From assembly GCA_022539475.1 (NCBI GenBank), contig VCMS01000087.1, positions 111,172 through 175,171 of the forward strand: a stretch of 64,000 nt of DNA, given 5' to 3'. A program made the translations under genes and the position numbers. The notes below the pieces were generated by a model. That model did not search any database. It worked only from the letters and a program-made list of their open reading frames with translations, and was not told the origin of the DNA. Positions 1 through 10,440 of the stretch are shown here, piece after piece; the stretch's first letter is position 1, and the number at the start of each line of letters is the position of its first letter. Source of the stretch: Gracilaria domingensis (taxonomy: Eukaryota; Rhodophyta; Florideophyceae; Gracilariales; Gracilariaceae).

Positions 1-398
1 TGGTCAGAGCTGGACCGCCGGTGGGGAAAAGAAGTGCTCGATGTATGACGGGATGATGAATCGCTGATATTTCGTTTCCGTGAGAGTTGGTGAGGCGATG
101 GGGATGAGTTCTTGTCTGCGTAAGGCCTGTGAGCCGCATATCCACCGGAGGTCGTTGGGATTATGAGTTGGCTGCCTTGTCGGGAATGAGTGGAAGATGG
201 ATGCTGTCTAGGTCGACGATGGTCGGGGGCGGGCGCAGCTTCAATTAGCTGAGGGGCGTGGGCACTCTGTGGAGCTGGTCTCGACGCGCTGGCGCCGGCG
301 CGAGGTGGATCGGACGCGCGTTGTCGAGTTTTGTGAGAGGTTGAGAGGCGGCTTAAACCAGCCAGAAGTGGGTCTTCCATGGAACCGCTTCTGCTCAT
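1..398 (-). CDS. Partial unknown gene running off the left edge
   Basis: Reading the minus strand from ATG codons at 398 (or 380, same frame) gives a frame that stays open to base 1, about 130 codons without a stop. The product is rich in Ser, His, Arg and Pro, begins MSRSGSMEDPLLAG, and looks intrinsically disordered. I recognise no domain. An in-frame TAG lies about 75 bases upstream of the ATG, so the start is bounded. The opposite-strand frame over 269-559 looks like its shadow. The C-terminal part lies outside the window, so function cannot be judged. It could also be a chance open frame in GC-rich DNA. Confidence 0.35.
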   Translation of the reverse strand, partial: MSRSGSMEDPLLAGLSRLSTSHKTRQRASDPPRAGASASRPAPQSAHAPQLIEAAPAPDHRRPRQHPSSTHSRQGSQLIIPTTSGGYAAHRPYADKNSSPSPHQLSRKRNISDSSSRHTSSTSFPHRRSSSD

Positions 399-3060
399 GG
401 CGAACGCTGCCGCTACTCGTCGCTGCTTACGAGCAACCAAAGGCTCCGCAAGTTGCTACCAATGTGGAAGAATGTAATGTGAATTTCAGAATGGGCGGCG
501 GCAGGCAGACGGGGGTTTCGACGCAATTGGCGGTCAAATCAAGAGTCCATGACGGATGACGCATTACAAGACCGCGCTGATCGAATGAAAACTGAATCAT
601 ACAGTAGTTTTTCCATTAAATACGAAACATCATGTTTGATGCAGTCCACCCGAGGATGGGCAGTTTCACCTTCAGCATGCTCACACACAAGTGACAGGCG
701 GTATTGTTCGGATCCTCGAAAGTTTGAAGGTACCGTCGTACTACAAGGATATCCCTGATATCCCAGATATGTGTTTCCGAGAGTGTTTACTCATTAATGA
801 GTCATTATCATGTGGGAAGAATCTAATTCACGTATCATAGTGCGGCGTGTGAGAACAACAAAACTGCTGCCAACGCATTGAGCACTGACCTGGCTGAGAG
901 CAAGAAATTCACGATGACTCCTATATTCAGCTTGGTTGACGCTTGTTGCAAGGCTCTTCTACTGCAGTGTGCCTAGCGCCCCAGCACTAGCATAGACAGT
1001 GAAATCTAACGGCTGATGCTATGGTGTTCTGAGAACACTTCTCTCTCTCTTTCTCTCCAGGATAAGTGTACTAAGCCTAAAGTGCGGCGAAGTGTTGAAA
1101 GTTCTGTTCAAAGAAGCATTCTCCCGCGACAAAACCAGAACGAATGAAGGATGCTTGCTTCTGTTGCAGACCGTAGTGTCGATCGGTTTCGCTTCCTCAA
1201 GGAATACGGCATGAAATAGCGGATCCCATGTGTCTACTTTAAAAGAAGAGCTGCCTGGAAATAAGCACTCTCTCCTGAGAACTTTTTCTTTCGGACCGCA
1301 GGAGTCCCGAACTCAGCTTCATTTCGCTTCGTCCACCTTTCGGCGGATCAAAGGCAGGCATACAGTGAGAAGGCGAGTACGGCCGTCTGGTAGCATTTGT
1401 ACTTCTGCATTCATTCAAAGACGTCCATAGATATCCGCACTACCTACTTTCTGGTACAATACACACGCGGAAGGAAAAGCTGCTAGCGCTTGATTCTCGA
1501 TCAAACAGCCGCGGGCACAATCGGAATCTAAATCGGGCTGGGTGGCTGTCAATATTATCGATACAAGGGTAAGATAACTTTACAGGCGTCCAAATTTCTT
1601 GGATTGCGTAAGTAAAGATCTGCATGATGGTGGCGTTCATGATGACCAGAGCCGCACGAGGAGCATTCTAAGGTCACGATGGCATGTGTAATCCATCACA
1701 AATATCTAAGCTACGGAGCTTCGATCCCGAGGGGCCGCGCGCTCCCTCGCGTGCAGGTTTTCCGTATACGGGTACAACGGTCTTGGAATGAAGCGTTCTG
1801 TCGATTCGAAGATTTCATTAGGAGTTGGAAGTGGTACGTTGCCCGTGATGTAGGTACAGAATCGATACAGGCACGATCCGCTGATTGTACGCAATGGCAG
1901 CAAGCGAAGGAGCGCGCAGTAGACAGCCGACCCAGATAAAAGCAAACAGTGGAAAGACAGGGCGCAATCGATTAACGTATGTTAACCAAGATATAGTCAA
2001 TTTGACGAAGTCAAATCACCGAATTGCATCGCTCTGCACCACAGCGCAGAACACATCAAAGCACAAATTGCAATCTGGCTTGCAACATGTTTAGCCTTGC
2101 TATCGCGATTGCGCTCTATCAGAAAGTTGAAACGGCGACCAAAAAGTAACAGTGGTAGTTTTTGAAGAATGGGTCTTTCGAAAGTTAATAATGAAAGCAT
2201 TCGATTATCGACAACGGTTGGTGTTTAGCTTGAATCTTGTTTGCTTTGCCTCTTAGCTTTGCATAGCTGTAGGCTACGATAGTCCACGTAAATTATACAG
2301 TACCTCTTGGTGAAGGTGGAAGGACTTGGCTCTGTGTCTGTCTACTGCATATCGTTGCTTCTCGCGCTTCAGTATCTTACTGCAACCTTCTTCCAGTGGG
2401 ATGTGATATCGGTAGCATTTCAGACTTTTAGACCAACGGATCCCAGATCCGCAAGAAACTGTACATGCAGTAGATACAGGGGTATCGGTTCCTTGGGTAC
2501 CGTTTTGACAAGGGCATCACGCAGTATCTACGCGCAGCTTGGGTTAGAATTGCAGTCTCGAGAGAGAGAGCGGTACTATCAAAGCAAGTTACAGTAGGGC
2601 TGTCGAGACTCCTGTTGTTGGAGATACGAGACTTGTTTGTGAGCGGCACTGGAACACAAAACACAAGGCAGAAGTGAGATTTGAGACCAGTGCGGTGCGG
2701 AGATATGTGCAATGCCATCCAGGGCTGGCGCAGCACGACAGGGCATCGCTGACAACAAACGAAAATCGGCGACTCTCGAGAACGTCAGCGAAGACGAGAG
2801 CGTATCTAACGGATGAAGTATGTTCAAATGTTACGCAATGAGCACCACTTGGCACGCGGTGGTATGCGCGCGAGCAGCGCGACGACGTAGTGACGTGCAC
2901 CCGCGTTCAAAGTTTTAAAGGGAAGACAAGGGACATGGAACAAGCTTAATCGATACTGAGCGGGATATTATGATCTGATATGTAAATTGCGGGACTTGAG
3001 GAGAAAAGCTGCGCGAGCGTTATGACGCCGATGTGCAGCGCGCTGACGATGACGGCGGCA
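399..3060. other. Long stretch without a recognisable gene
   Basis: Only short open frames of under about 105 codons occur, with no recognisable domain and no shared direction. Composition is near 50 percent GC and unlike the adjacent coding sequence. I see no tRNA, rRNA or transposon ends. It may hold 5' regions of the flanking genes or decayed mobile DNA. Confidence 0.5.
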
Positions 3061-3068
3061 GCGCACGG

Positions 3069-3248
3069 TATAAAAGCGAACGGGTGCCAGCGCGGGGGGG
3101 TGGGTGAGGGCGCTGACGGGAGGCGCGACAACTGTCTCGCGGTGGAGGTTGCTCTCGCAAAATGGCCGCCGTAGGCTTTCGCGAGGCGAGCTTGAGCAAC
3201 GAGAGCGGCGGCGCGGACTGGGCGCGCTCACGCGGCGGGCATAAAAGC
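3069..3248 (+). promoter_or_regulatory. Two TATA-like boxes upstream of the zinc-finger gene
   Basis: TATAAAAGC lies at 3069-3077 and CATAAAAGC at about 3240-3248, both in GC-rich sequence just before the zinc-finger reading frame. If transcription starts about 30 bases downstream of the second box (near 3270), the first ATG would be 3309 and not 3162. This is the reason for the chosen start of that gene. Function is inferred from sequence only. Confidence 0.4.
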
Positions 3249-3308
3249 GGGGGCGGGCGAGCGCGGCGAGAGGCGGCGTGGGCGTGCAACCGGAGCAGAG
3301 GAGCGCAG

Positions 3309-3480
3309 ATGGAGAGCCGCACGAACAGCCGAAAGGACACGCTGCAGCCGGCGGCGGGCGCGCGGGGCGCCGGCGGGGGGCAGCTTCACCGCATGAGCGT
3401 GGAGTACCTGCTGAACGGGGAGGAGCGCCGTCCGGCCGCCGGCGCGTCCGGCGCGTCTGGCGCGTCCGGCGCGGCGGCGC

Positions 3481-3514
<34 letters not shown>

Positions 3515-3830
3515 GAAGGGCGCGGCGAAGAAGGGCGGCAAGGGCGGCGGCAAGGAGAAGGCGGCGCGGCGGTTCGCGTGCGAGCGGTGCGGGTGCGCGT
3601 TCGGCATGCGGTCCAACCTAAAGCGGCACGTCGCGACGGTGCACGAGCAGCGGCGCGTGTTCCGCTGCGAGCTGTGCGGCGCGGCGTTCGGGCTCAAGCA
3701 GAACCTGGCCACGCACGTGCGCGTCAAGCACCACAAGGTGCGCGAGTTCCAGTGCGACGTGTGCCGCTACTCGTTCGGCTACAAGCAGGTGCTGCAGAAC
3801 CACCGCCGCTCCATCCACGGGCTCATGTGA
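3309..3830 (+). CDS. C2H2 zinc-finger protein, three fingers
   Basis: The predicted 173-residue protein ends in three adjacent C2H2 fingers (about residues 89-171), each with spacing C-x2-C-x12-H-x4-H and linked by short basic linkers, so it should bind DNA in the nucleus. The N-terminal half is low complexity: an Ala/Gly/Ser stretch, a run of ten or so Gly encoded by a GGC repeat near 3482-3513, and a Lys/Gly-rich segment before finger 1. The frame is open back to an ATG at 3162 (222 residues), but a TATA-like box lies between the two ATGs, so I prefer 3309. Target genes are unknown. The fingers are intact and no residue is missing. Confidence 0.8.
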
Positions 3831-3835
3831 GCTGT

Positions 3836-4121
3836 CAGCCCCCGCCTTACAGCCGCGCCCCCGCGCGCCGCGCGCCACACCTGCCTGCCGTGGCCCCCGC
3901 CGCGCCACCCCCCCCCTCGCCCCGCGCCAAGTGCGCCCCCTCCTCGTCCCCCCACTCCTTTCCACCGCCGCCCCCCCTCCCCCCTCCCACGCCCCGCCCC
4001 TCCCCTCTCCCTCCCTCCCTCCCTCCCCTCCCTCCCTACCCCGCCCCGCCCCCCCCCCACCCCGCTACCGCCCGCTACGCCCTCTCCCGAAGCCACCCCC
4101 CTCCCCCCCCCACTCCCCGCC
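3836..4121 (+). repeat. Cytosine/pyrimidine-rich tract before the PP2C gene
   Basis: Almost the whole 290-base gap between the zinc-finger stop and the PP2C start is a C-rich, CT-rich strand with many runs of 4-9 C. The opposite strand is correspondingly G-rich and could form quadruplex or triplex structures. It lies where the 3' UTR of one gene and the promoter and leader of the next must be. Confidence 0.6.
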
Positions 4122-5762
4122 ATGTTCCGCCGCATCCGCGCCCGCAGCCGCGCCCGCCGAGCAAAGCACCCCTCCCCCTCCCGCTCCCCCGACGCCCCCC
4201 CCGCCGCCCACCAGCTTCTCCTCCACTCGCAGCAGCCCATCTCCCACACCCCCGCCATCGAGCTCCCCCGCCGCTCCCGCACCCCCTCCGACTCCACCCC
4301 CCTCATCACCCGCTCCCCCTCCCTCCCCCACTCCGTCTCGCAGTCCGAGGTGCACGCCGTGCGCGCGCGCACCGACATCGGCACCGCCAACGACACCTCC
4401 GCGCGCGTGTACCCCGAGACCATTCACCGCCCCGCGCCCGTGCATCCGCCCGAAAGCCTGTCCATGGCCGAGCACCACCGCCGCCTCTCCCTGGACGGTG
4501 AGCTGCCGCCCAACGCCATTCGCCCCGATGACCCCAACCACGAGCTCGAGGAGGAGACGTTGCGCGAGGGTTTGATCGACTTTATTCCCGACGCCTTCAC
4601 CAAGCCCATCGACGTGTCCGCCTGCTCCAAGGCTGGTTGGGAACCCTTGCGAGATTCGGCCATGCCCGTGGCCCCCATGCACACCGTCGAGGTTCGCAAG
4701 GAGAATCAGGACGCCTTTTGTGCGCTGGCCCCGTTCGTGATTGTGCCCACCTCGCCCAACGATACCAAGGGCCAGCGTCAAATCTTTCTCGGAGTGTTTG
4801 ACGGACATGGAGCGGAGGGGCGTCCAATTGCTCATTACGCTCGCGATTTCATTGTCGCCACTGCACGTGAGGCCGCCCCTTCGCTGGCGTACGCCCACTC
4901 GCACAAGCAACATCCGGTACCTGCCCAGCTACATCGCGACCGCGTCAACGTGCTCAAGGCCGCCTTCTCCCGCGCGGAGCGCGCCCTCACCGAGTCGGAC
5001 CCGCCCATCGACCATGTGTTTTCCGGCACCACTGCCGTTGTGTCGTGGATGTTCGGCCGCGACGTCTACACTGCCTGGACTGGCGACTCGAGATGTGTGA
5101 TTGGAAGAGTGTGGTCCGCCGAGCACGGACGGGTTCGCTTCAAGGCCATTGATCTCAGTCATGACCAAAAACCTACGCGCGTCGACGAGAAGAGGCGCGT
5201 GCGTGCCGCTGGAGGGCGAATTGCGAGATGGCACAGAAATTCCGGCCCGTTGCGTGTGTGGTTACCGCGTGACTGGACGCCTGGGCTGGCTATGACGCGC
5301 AGCATCGGTGATACCGTGCTGAGCGAGTACGGCGTGAGCCCTGTTCCGGAGGTATCGTTCACTACTTTAGGAGCGCATGATAGTTTTATTGTACTTGCAA
5401 GCGATGGAGTGTGGGAGTTCATGACCAGTCAGGAGGTGGTGGAGTTTATTGGGCGTATGCGGAGAGAAGGGCGGAGCGCAAATGACGCGGCCGAGGCACT
5501 TGTGCGGGAGGCCGTACGGAGGTGGCGGCGTAACGAGGTTGTTGTGGATGACACAACAGCTGTTGTAGTATGGCTTGCACTGGAAGATGATGGAGAGGAT
5601 GATAAGAAATCAAGCGATTCGCCACTGTCAAGACATAGAAAGATGTTCTCCATGGCGAGAGCAAAAGTGGGGAAACATCACTCACACGGTGTTCATATTG
5701 TATGTGACGACGGACATCTGGCAGAGTTTCATTGTAAGAATGATCTTTTGCAAGGCATGTGA
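4122..5762 (+). CDS. PP2C-family protein phosphatase
   Basis: A 546-residue protein whose residues about 180-490 form a PPM/PP2C Ser/Thr phosphatase domain. Visible signatures in order are KENQDAF, GVFDGHG (metal-binding Asp and Gly), SGTTAVV, WTGDSR, LSHDQKP, AMTRSIGD, ASDGVWEFM and DDTTAVVVWL, so the Mg/Mn-binding aspartates are all present and the enzyme should be active. The first 180 residues are Pro/Ser/Arg-rich and disordered, starting MFRRIRARSRAR; a transit peptide is not excluded. The C-terminal 50 residues after the domain are a basic tail. The start is the first ATG after the C-rich tract. Substrate cannot be inferred. Confidence 0.93.
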   Translation: MFRRIRARSRARRAKHPSPSRSPDAPPAAHQLLLHSQQPISHTPAIELPRRSRTPSDSTPLITRSPSLPHSVSQSEVHAVRARTDIGTANDTSARVYPETIHRPAPVHPPESLSMAEHHRRLSLDGELPPNAIRPDDPNHELEEETLREGLIDFIPDAFTKPIDVSACSKAGWEPLRDSAMPVAPMHTVEVRKENQDAFCALAPFVIVPTSPNDTKGQRQIFLGVFDGHGAEGRPIAHYARDFIVATAREAAPSLAYAHSHKQHPVPAQLHRDRVNVLKAAFSRAERALTESDPPIDHVFSGTTAVVSWMFGRDVYTAWTGDSRCVIGRVWSAEHGRVRFKAIDLSHDQKPTRVDEKRRVRAAGGRIARWHRNSGPLRVWLPRDWTPGLAMTRSIGDTVLSEYGVSPVPEVSFTTLGAHDSFIVLASDGVWEFMTSQEVVEFIGRMRREGRSANDAAEALVREAVRRWRRNEVVVDDTTAVVVWLALEDDGEDDKKSSDSPLSRHRKMFSMARAKVGKHHSHGVHIVCDDGHLAEFHCKNDLLQGM

Positions 5763-6755
5763 GGGACGGGTTGCTTTTACTTTTGTTGATTTGTTTTTGT
5801 TAATGAGCGCGGGTGTGTGTTTTATGCAGAGTAAAGAGTGGACATTGTATCGTGGCGGACGCGGAGGGCGGTCGCTGACGACCGTGAAGAAGGAGCCCTC
5901 GGCGACAAGGATACTTGTGTGGCACTTTTTTTGTGGGATGGAGGCGGTAATGAGTTGGTTGTAATTATGAGGGTTGGGGGGGGGGGGGGGAGAAAAGCCC
6001 ATCATACACAAGTGAGCGTTTGTTGTGCGTAATTTGGGCGCACTTCAGAGGCTCTCACTCGCAGCTGGAAGCATGGGGTTCACATAGGGTTTTGTGTGGT
6101 GGGCATGGCTCGCGCTCTCTTAGCGGACTTGTAATGTTTAGGTACTTTGCTGTTTCGTAGAAGCCGGACGCGGGCTGCGTTTCTAAGCTGAGCACAGCCG
6201 GCGCTGTGTGGCCACGAATAAACGGCTCGCTGTTTAACGAAGAAGGTATTTCGCGGCAGCGGCGGGCAGTTTGCGCTGGACGCGCCTTGTGCGAAAGACG
6301 ACGGCGAGCTCACGCGCGACGGAGACGACGTGCGGGGAGGGGGATGTGGCGGTGGCGGGCGACAGGCGCGCGTGGGGCGGCTTGACGCAGCGTGCGGCGG
6401 CGGCGATGCGCGTCGCATGACGTCAAGTTGGCGCTCGTGTTGTTGGTTCATGACGTGCTGCCACCGGCCAACGCTGTGCGGCACCGCTCGCGCGGTGGCG
6501 CGCAGCGCCGCACTTGGCCGCCGCCGATTGGCCGGGAACAACAACCGGCGCCCACGTGGCCAACGCTGAATTCGCGCCCACGCGCCATGAGATTGTGACA
6601 AGATTGTCGCCGACGCCGCGCCCGTGTCATTGCGCTGCCCAGTGGGCAGTGCCTACCGCACGTCCGCGCATAGCTCGGCGTCCCGTATCTATCTAGTCGA
6701 CGGGCCGTGGATATCTGGTAGATACTATCGACATATCTGTCTCGAGCTGTTGGGT
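5763..6755. other. Intergenic region with CRE-like and CCAAT-like sites
   Basis: It holds a 15-base G run at 5976-5990, an AATAAA at 6218-6223, a perfect TGACGTCA at 6418-6425, a second TGACGTG near 6450, and ATTGG (reverse CCAAT) near 6527. The GC-rich second half is probably the promoter of the small gene starting at 6756. The open frames on both strands here are low-complexity and I do not consider them genes. Confidence 0.45.
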
Positions 6756-6989
6756 ATGGCCGCGGGCGATGAGGATGCCGGGGTCGCCGTTACCACGTCG
6801 GCGCCGGTGCTGACCGCTTCGCATTGCATCTCGCTCGCCGATGGCACCGGCGTCGAGGACAAGCTCGTGCACGAACACGCCGTCAACACGCCTGCCGCCA
6901 ACAGCTACAAGGGCGTCCTGCACGCCATTGACGCGCTGCAGGCGGACGTCGCCGAGTACCTCACGCGCCACATAAACGCGTCGTCGTGA
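6756..6989 (+). CDS. Small conserved-looking protein, function unknown
   Basis: A 77-residue acidic protein starting MAAGDEDAGVAV. The C-terminal half is amphipathic helical (IDALQADVAEYLTRHI). This arrangement, a short disordered N-terminus followed by a helix with L-Q-x-D-V-x-x-Y-L-T, recalls the Gon7-type subunit of the KEOPS tRNA-modification complex, but the resemblance is too short to name it. The frame is open further upstream to 6624, yet that part is unlike protein and precedes the likely leader. The stop lies only 17 bases from the stop of the convergent gene at 7007, so the two transcripts must overlap. Confidence 0.55.
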   Translation: MAAGDEDAGVAVTTSAPVLTASHCISLADGTGVEDKLVHEHAVNTPAANSYKGVLHAIDALQADVAEYLTRHINASS

Positions 6990-7006
6990 TGCCACTCTTG
7001 CATCTT

Positions 7007-8047
7007 TTACTCCTGAACTACGCGCTTTCTAGGGTCCATTAAATCGGTCATACTCGGAGTGTTGCGATCTGTGAACAACTGATTCACGGGCACTGCGATC
7101 ACTTTCATTTCTTGCGGCTCTTCGTTCTCTTCCTCGTTGCTATACTGATACAACGGCGTTGGGAACCAGAATGGCGCGATGGCGCTGTTGATCTGGAGCT
7201 TGCCCTCCTTAATCGAGTTATCGCTGTTTGGGAATGTTTCCATCACCAAAGTTTGCACCGATTCGCTTCTCTTCACATTCTTAATGAACTTCATCGCCGT
7301 GATCAAAGTTTGGGCTTCAACCAATTTGTAAGCCACCAGCATATCAGTATCGTTTGGAAATCGATCTTCAAACACATCCATGTTCACGAATTCGACGTCG
7401 ATGTCCTCAAACCCGCTGCTTTTCTCTCCGATACATGTCAGCTGTACCATTCTGAACTCCTCTCTCAGCTTTCTTACAATATGTGGCAACCAGGCTGCAT
7501 CGCGCTCACAACCGATATCCACCACGTTGATGGCGTTTGTGACTTTTATAGCTCGATAAACACCCTTACAAACCAGATGAAAAGGTCGCTCACATCCGAT
7601 CCATCCGCCGCTTCGCAACGCTGTGAAGATAGATGGGCGCTCGCGAACCTTCGTTTGCGGCACACTCTCGATCAACCAATGTGACGGTAACGGCGGAAGC
7701 ATGGCAGTTGCAAACGATGGTATCCAAGAAGACCCCTCATGTACGTTAATTGTATCCCGATTCTCTTGAATGCGTGGAAACGGTAACGGGCCTTCTGGAA
7801 TTGGCTCCTCGAATGCATTCACTATTTGCGTGTTGTCGACGCTTACTGGCTGCGCGAACCATGCCACTGGCTGCGTTGATGGCGGAGATGGCGTGAATGA
7901 GCGCCTTGATCGATGAATCTGAGTCTTTCGCAGCGTCTTGAAAAAGATTATTACGCTTATTGCAAACACGAGAGTTGGAAACCAGGTGGTAAGGCTTGTA
8001 TGTCCTCTTTGCCTTCGGCGTCGACGCCCATGCTTTCTCCGACCCAT
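7007..8047 (-). CDS. Membrane-anchored methyltransferase-like protein
   Basis: A 346-residue protein with an Arg-rich N-terminus (about residues 1-18), one hydrophobic segment at about 22-38 and a lumenal-type remainder, a type II topology typical of Golgi or ER enzymes. Near residue 170-180 the segment NVVDIGCERDAAWLP resembles SAM-binding motif I of class I methyltransferases, and VEFVNMDVFED further on fits the acidic motif II/III region. The C-terminal part contains APFWFPTPLYQY. A methyltransferase acting on glycans or lipids is a plausible guess, but the fold assignment is by motif only. It converges with the small gene at 6756-6989. Confidence 0.7.
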   Translation of the reverse strand: MGRRKHGRRRRRQRGHTSLTTWFPTLVFAISVIIFFKTLRKTQIHRSRRSFTPSPPSTQPVAWFAQPVSVDNTQIVNAFEEPIPEGPLPFPRIQENRDTINVHEGSSWIPSFATAMLPPLPSHWLIESVPQTKVRERPSIFTALRSGGWIGCERPFHLVCKGVYRAIKVTNAINVVDIGCERDAAWLPHIVRKLREEFRMVQLTCIGEKSSGFEDIDVEFVNMDVFEDRFPNDTDMLVAYKLVEAQTLITAMKFIKNVKRSESVQTLVMETFPNSDNSIKEGKLQINSAIAPFWFPTPLYQYSNEEENEEPQEMKVIAVPVNQLFTDRNTPSMTDLMDPRKRVVQE

Positions 8048-8357
8048 ATGTTAAATGTGTTCTTCAACGCAAGGCTTCTGATTATATCGGATGTGATGCA
8101 GTGCCGTTGGTATACATTCAGACCATCAGTTTGTGCTGAAGCACTGCTCATTTCGATAATTTATCCGCGCGAGGGAGGTGAGTCGGCGCTCCTGATAAAA
8201 ATGGGAGAACCTGCATTTGAGGAACGAAAGTTGTTATGCATTGCATTTGAACAGTTATGACGTTTACTTGTTGATAAGGACTGGTATGTCAAGAAGAAGG
8301 GAGTACTAACAGGCTACAAAGAAATAGTTGGGGTTCTGTGTAAGGAAAATGGTATGG

Positions 8358-9410
8358 TTAAAAACGAAGCTGTGGTTTGCTGTCCGCCTGTTTGGCATTA
8401 GCATCGTTCTCAACGGCGCGTGCAATCATGAGCGCGGCGTGTTCGAGCTTCTTTCGCCTCCTCATGCCGAACAATCCTCTGAAGAAGTTACGTAGACCAG
8501 GCGCACGAAAGTTGTACATTTGCGCAGCCTGTCTAAGGTCGGATGGTCTCATAGGGAGGGTAGGGGCCATGGATTGATGAAAGGGTTTAGTTTCGGTTTC
8601 AGTGTCAGTTTGAGTCAAATGGAACGGGAATCCCGTGTCTGGTGGCCGAGCGTACAGAAAGACGTCGAGATTAAGACGAGCGGTGCATTTGTCCACTTGA
8701 GCGTCTCTGGTCTTGACGTATCCTTTGGACGCGAAGTTTTGGAGCAGTGGGAGTTGGCGATCAATTTGCAGCAAATGTTGCAGAGTGGCGTCAACGGAAG
8801 CGACGAGGTGGGTGCGAGTGCTGGTCATTCGGAATGCTTCGACACGAATATGAGTGTCAGCTCCATGTTCGGGTCCGTATGACAGCAGCTCGCCACCGGC
8901 TTGCCGTTCATGTGGAGTGCCAGAGCGATAGAAGGGCACCCAAATACCGTTCCAGAGATATCGAAGGGATACGACGCAATCACCGATGACAGAAAGGCGT
9001 GCGGCATTGAGGATTCCGCGCGATGAGACGCGAAAGTTTGCGCGCAGAGTGGCGAGCTCTGGGGTGTGTGGAGCAGCGAGCACATGAAGCACGGCGTGGG
9101 AAGTTTTGAACTGGTGGTGAAGGGAAGAGCAGAGCTCGGAGTAGGTCAAAGGGATGATGGCGAGGATGTTGTGCTTGTTGAGGAGACGCAGCGTTACGGA
9201 CGTGGACGGCGCGCAGGAGGGAATGGTGAGGGCGGTGGCGAAAGTGTGGAAGGAGGTTTGCTCGGTTTGGACGGAGACGAGCTCCGACGGAACGGAAAGT
9301 TGGATGCAGAGCGGGCGACGACGGGCAGCTTCGATGCGGAAGGTGAGGCGCAGACAGGTGTGCTGGTGGCGGTCGTGGCCGTGGGTGGCGACGAGCATGG
9401 CGGACTGCAT
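8358..9410 (-). CDS. Hypothetical protein, possibly tandem C2-like domains
   Basis: A 350-residue frame with even protein-like composition. The first 120 residues alternate short hydrophobic strands (LCIQLSVPSELVSV, TSVTLRLLNKHNILA), followed near 135-215 by a second beta-rich block (VVSLRYLWNGIWVPFYRS, HIRVEAFRM). This looks like two C2-type or other beta-sandwich modules such as those in copines, but the calcium-binding aspartates are not obvious, so the assignment is weak. The tail is basic (GLFGMRRRKKLEHAALMIARA). The start ATG at 9410 sits at the border of a one-kilobase GC-rich island that is likely its promoter. Confidence 0.55.
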   Translation of the reverse strand: MQSAMLVATHGHDRHQHTCLRLTFRIEAARRRPLCIQLSVPSELVSVQTEQTSFHTFATALTIPSCAPSTSVTLRLLNKHNILAIIPLTYSELCSSLHHQFKTSHAVLHVLAAPHTPELATLRANFRVSSRGILNAARLSVIGDCVVSLRYLWNGIWVPFYRSGTPHERQAGGELLSYGPEHGADTHIRVEAFRMTSTRTHLVASVDATLQHLLQIDRQLPLLQNFASKGYVKTRDAQVDKCTARLNLDVFLYARPPDTGFPFHLTQTDTETETKPFHQSMAPTLPMRPSDLRQAAQMYNFRAPGLRNFFRGLFGMRRRKKLEHAALMIARAVENDANAKQADSKPQLRF

Positions 9411-10440
9411 GGCGGAGGGCGGCGACGGCGGCGGCGGCGAAGGTAAAGAGGAGCGGGGGGGGGGAGGGGGGGGGATGGGGGCGGCGGGGCGCAGTTTAAA
9501 AGCGCGGCGGCGGCGGGTGGCGACGGCGGGCGGTTCTGGCGGGGATGCGATGTGGAGGCGGGCGGCGCTCGCTGAGACTCGTGACGTGGCGCGGCGGTCG
9601 CGAGATGCGCGCGCGTTGTGTAATCAGCGGCGCGGCGCATTTTTTCGCAACGGCGGCGCCGTCACGTGAGCGGCGCGCTGAGTGCATACCGCCGGCGCTC
9701 GCAGCTCGACCGCGTGCCGCAGAAGCGCCGCCGCTTCTTCCCGCCGTTGGCCGCCGCGCGCCGCCGGCGCAGAGGCGCTGCATCGCCTTCCCGCCGCCGC
9801 GCCGGCCGTTGGCGCCACGTTGGGGTTGCCGTTGCCGCCGCCGCCGCCGTGATCAGGCGCGCCATGCGGCTCATGCGCGCGCTGTGGTCACGCCGCCGCG
9901 CCCGGCTTGCGTTTGCATGGCGTCCACGTTGTGACTAGCTGTGACGGCTTGCTCTGCCGCGCTGTATCTGCTCGCCTCGCGCGTGTTCCTCTTGTCGTCG
10001 CGAGAGCGCGTCTGCTTCGCCCTTATTCGCCGCCGCAGCGGCGTGCACATTCCCGCCTGTTTTCTCCTCCCTGCGCTGCGCCGCGCCGCGCTACACGTTG
10101 CCCGCGGCGGCCGCTGCGCGCCCGTGCGACGCGCTGGCTGACGGCGGCGCGGGCTGGTGGCGGTTTGTCCAGGCGCTTGCGCGGCGGTGCGCGCCTGCGC
10201 CGCGCTTGGCCGCGTCCTGCTGATGTTTGTTGCTAACGTGCGGCACGTATTTCGCTGGCGTGCTGCGTTTTTTTTGGACGGCGACGCCGCCACCGCCCTC
10301 CCGCAGCTGTTGAGGCGCGCTTGTCCTGTGGGGCGCCTGTCTTGTGTCTGCTTGGTTTTAACCTTCTGCCTCTACGAGCACGTTTTCTGCTTGTCGGCCG
10401 CCGTGCGGCGTGCGACCGGAGAAGCACTGACTATTAGGTA
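9411..10440. other. GC-rich island upstream of the minus-strand gene
   Basis: About 1 kb of GCG/CGC-rich DNA with a CACGTG E-box/G-box at 9663-9668 and a G-rich purine run near 9455-9480. Numerous overlapping open frames in all directions translate to Arg/Ala low-complexity sequence, the expected artefact of such composition. It is probably the promoter of the gene at 8358-9410. A further promoter firing rightward is possible, but no gene follows. Confidence 0.45.

Noticed and set aside
3278-4913. Long open frames overlapping the zinc-finger and PP2C genes (plus strand 3,278-4,501; 3,931-4,575; minus strand 4,065-4,913 and 3,779-4,423)
   Set aside because: Translations are Pro, Arg, Ala or Gly low complexity from C-rich or GC-rich DNA; the overlapping frames have clear domains.
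7957-8151. 64-residue minus-strand frame upstream of the methyltransferase-like gene
   Set aside because: Overlaps the start of that gene in another frame and shows no feature.
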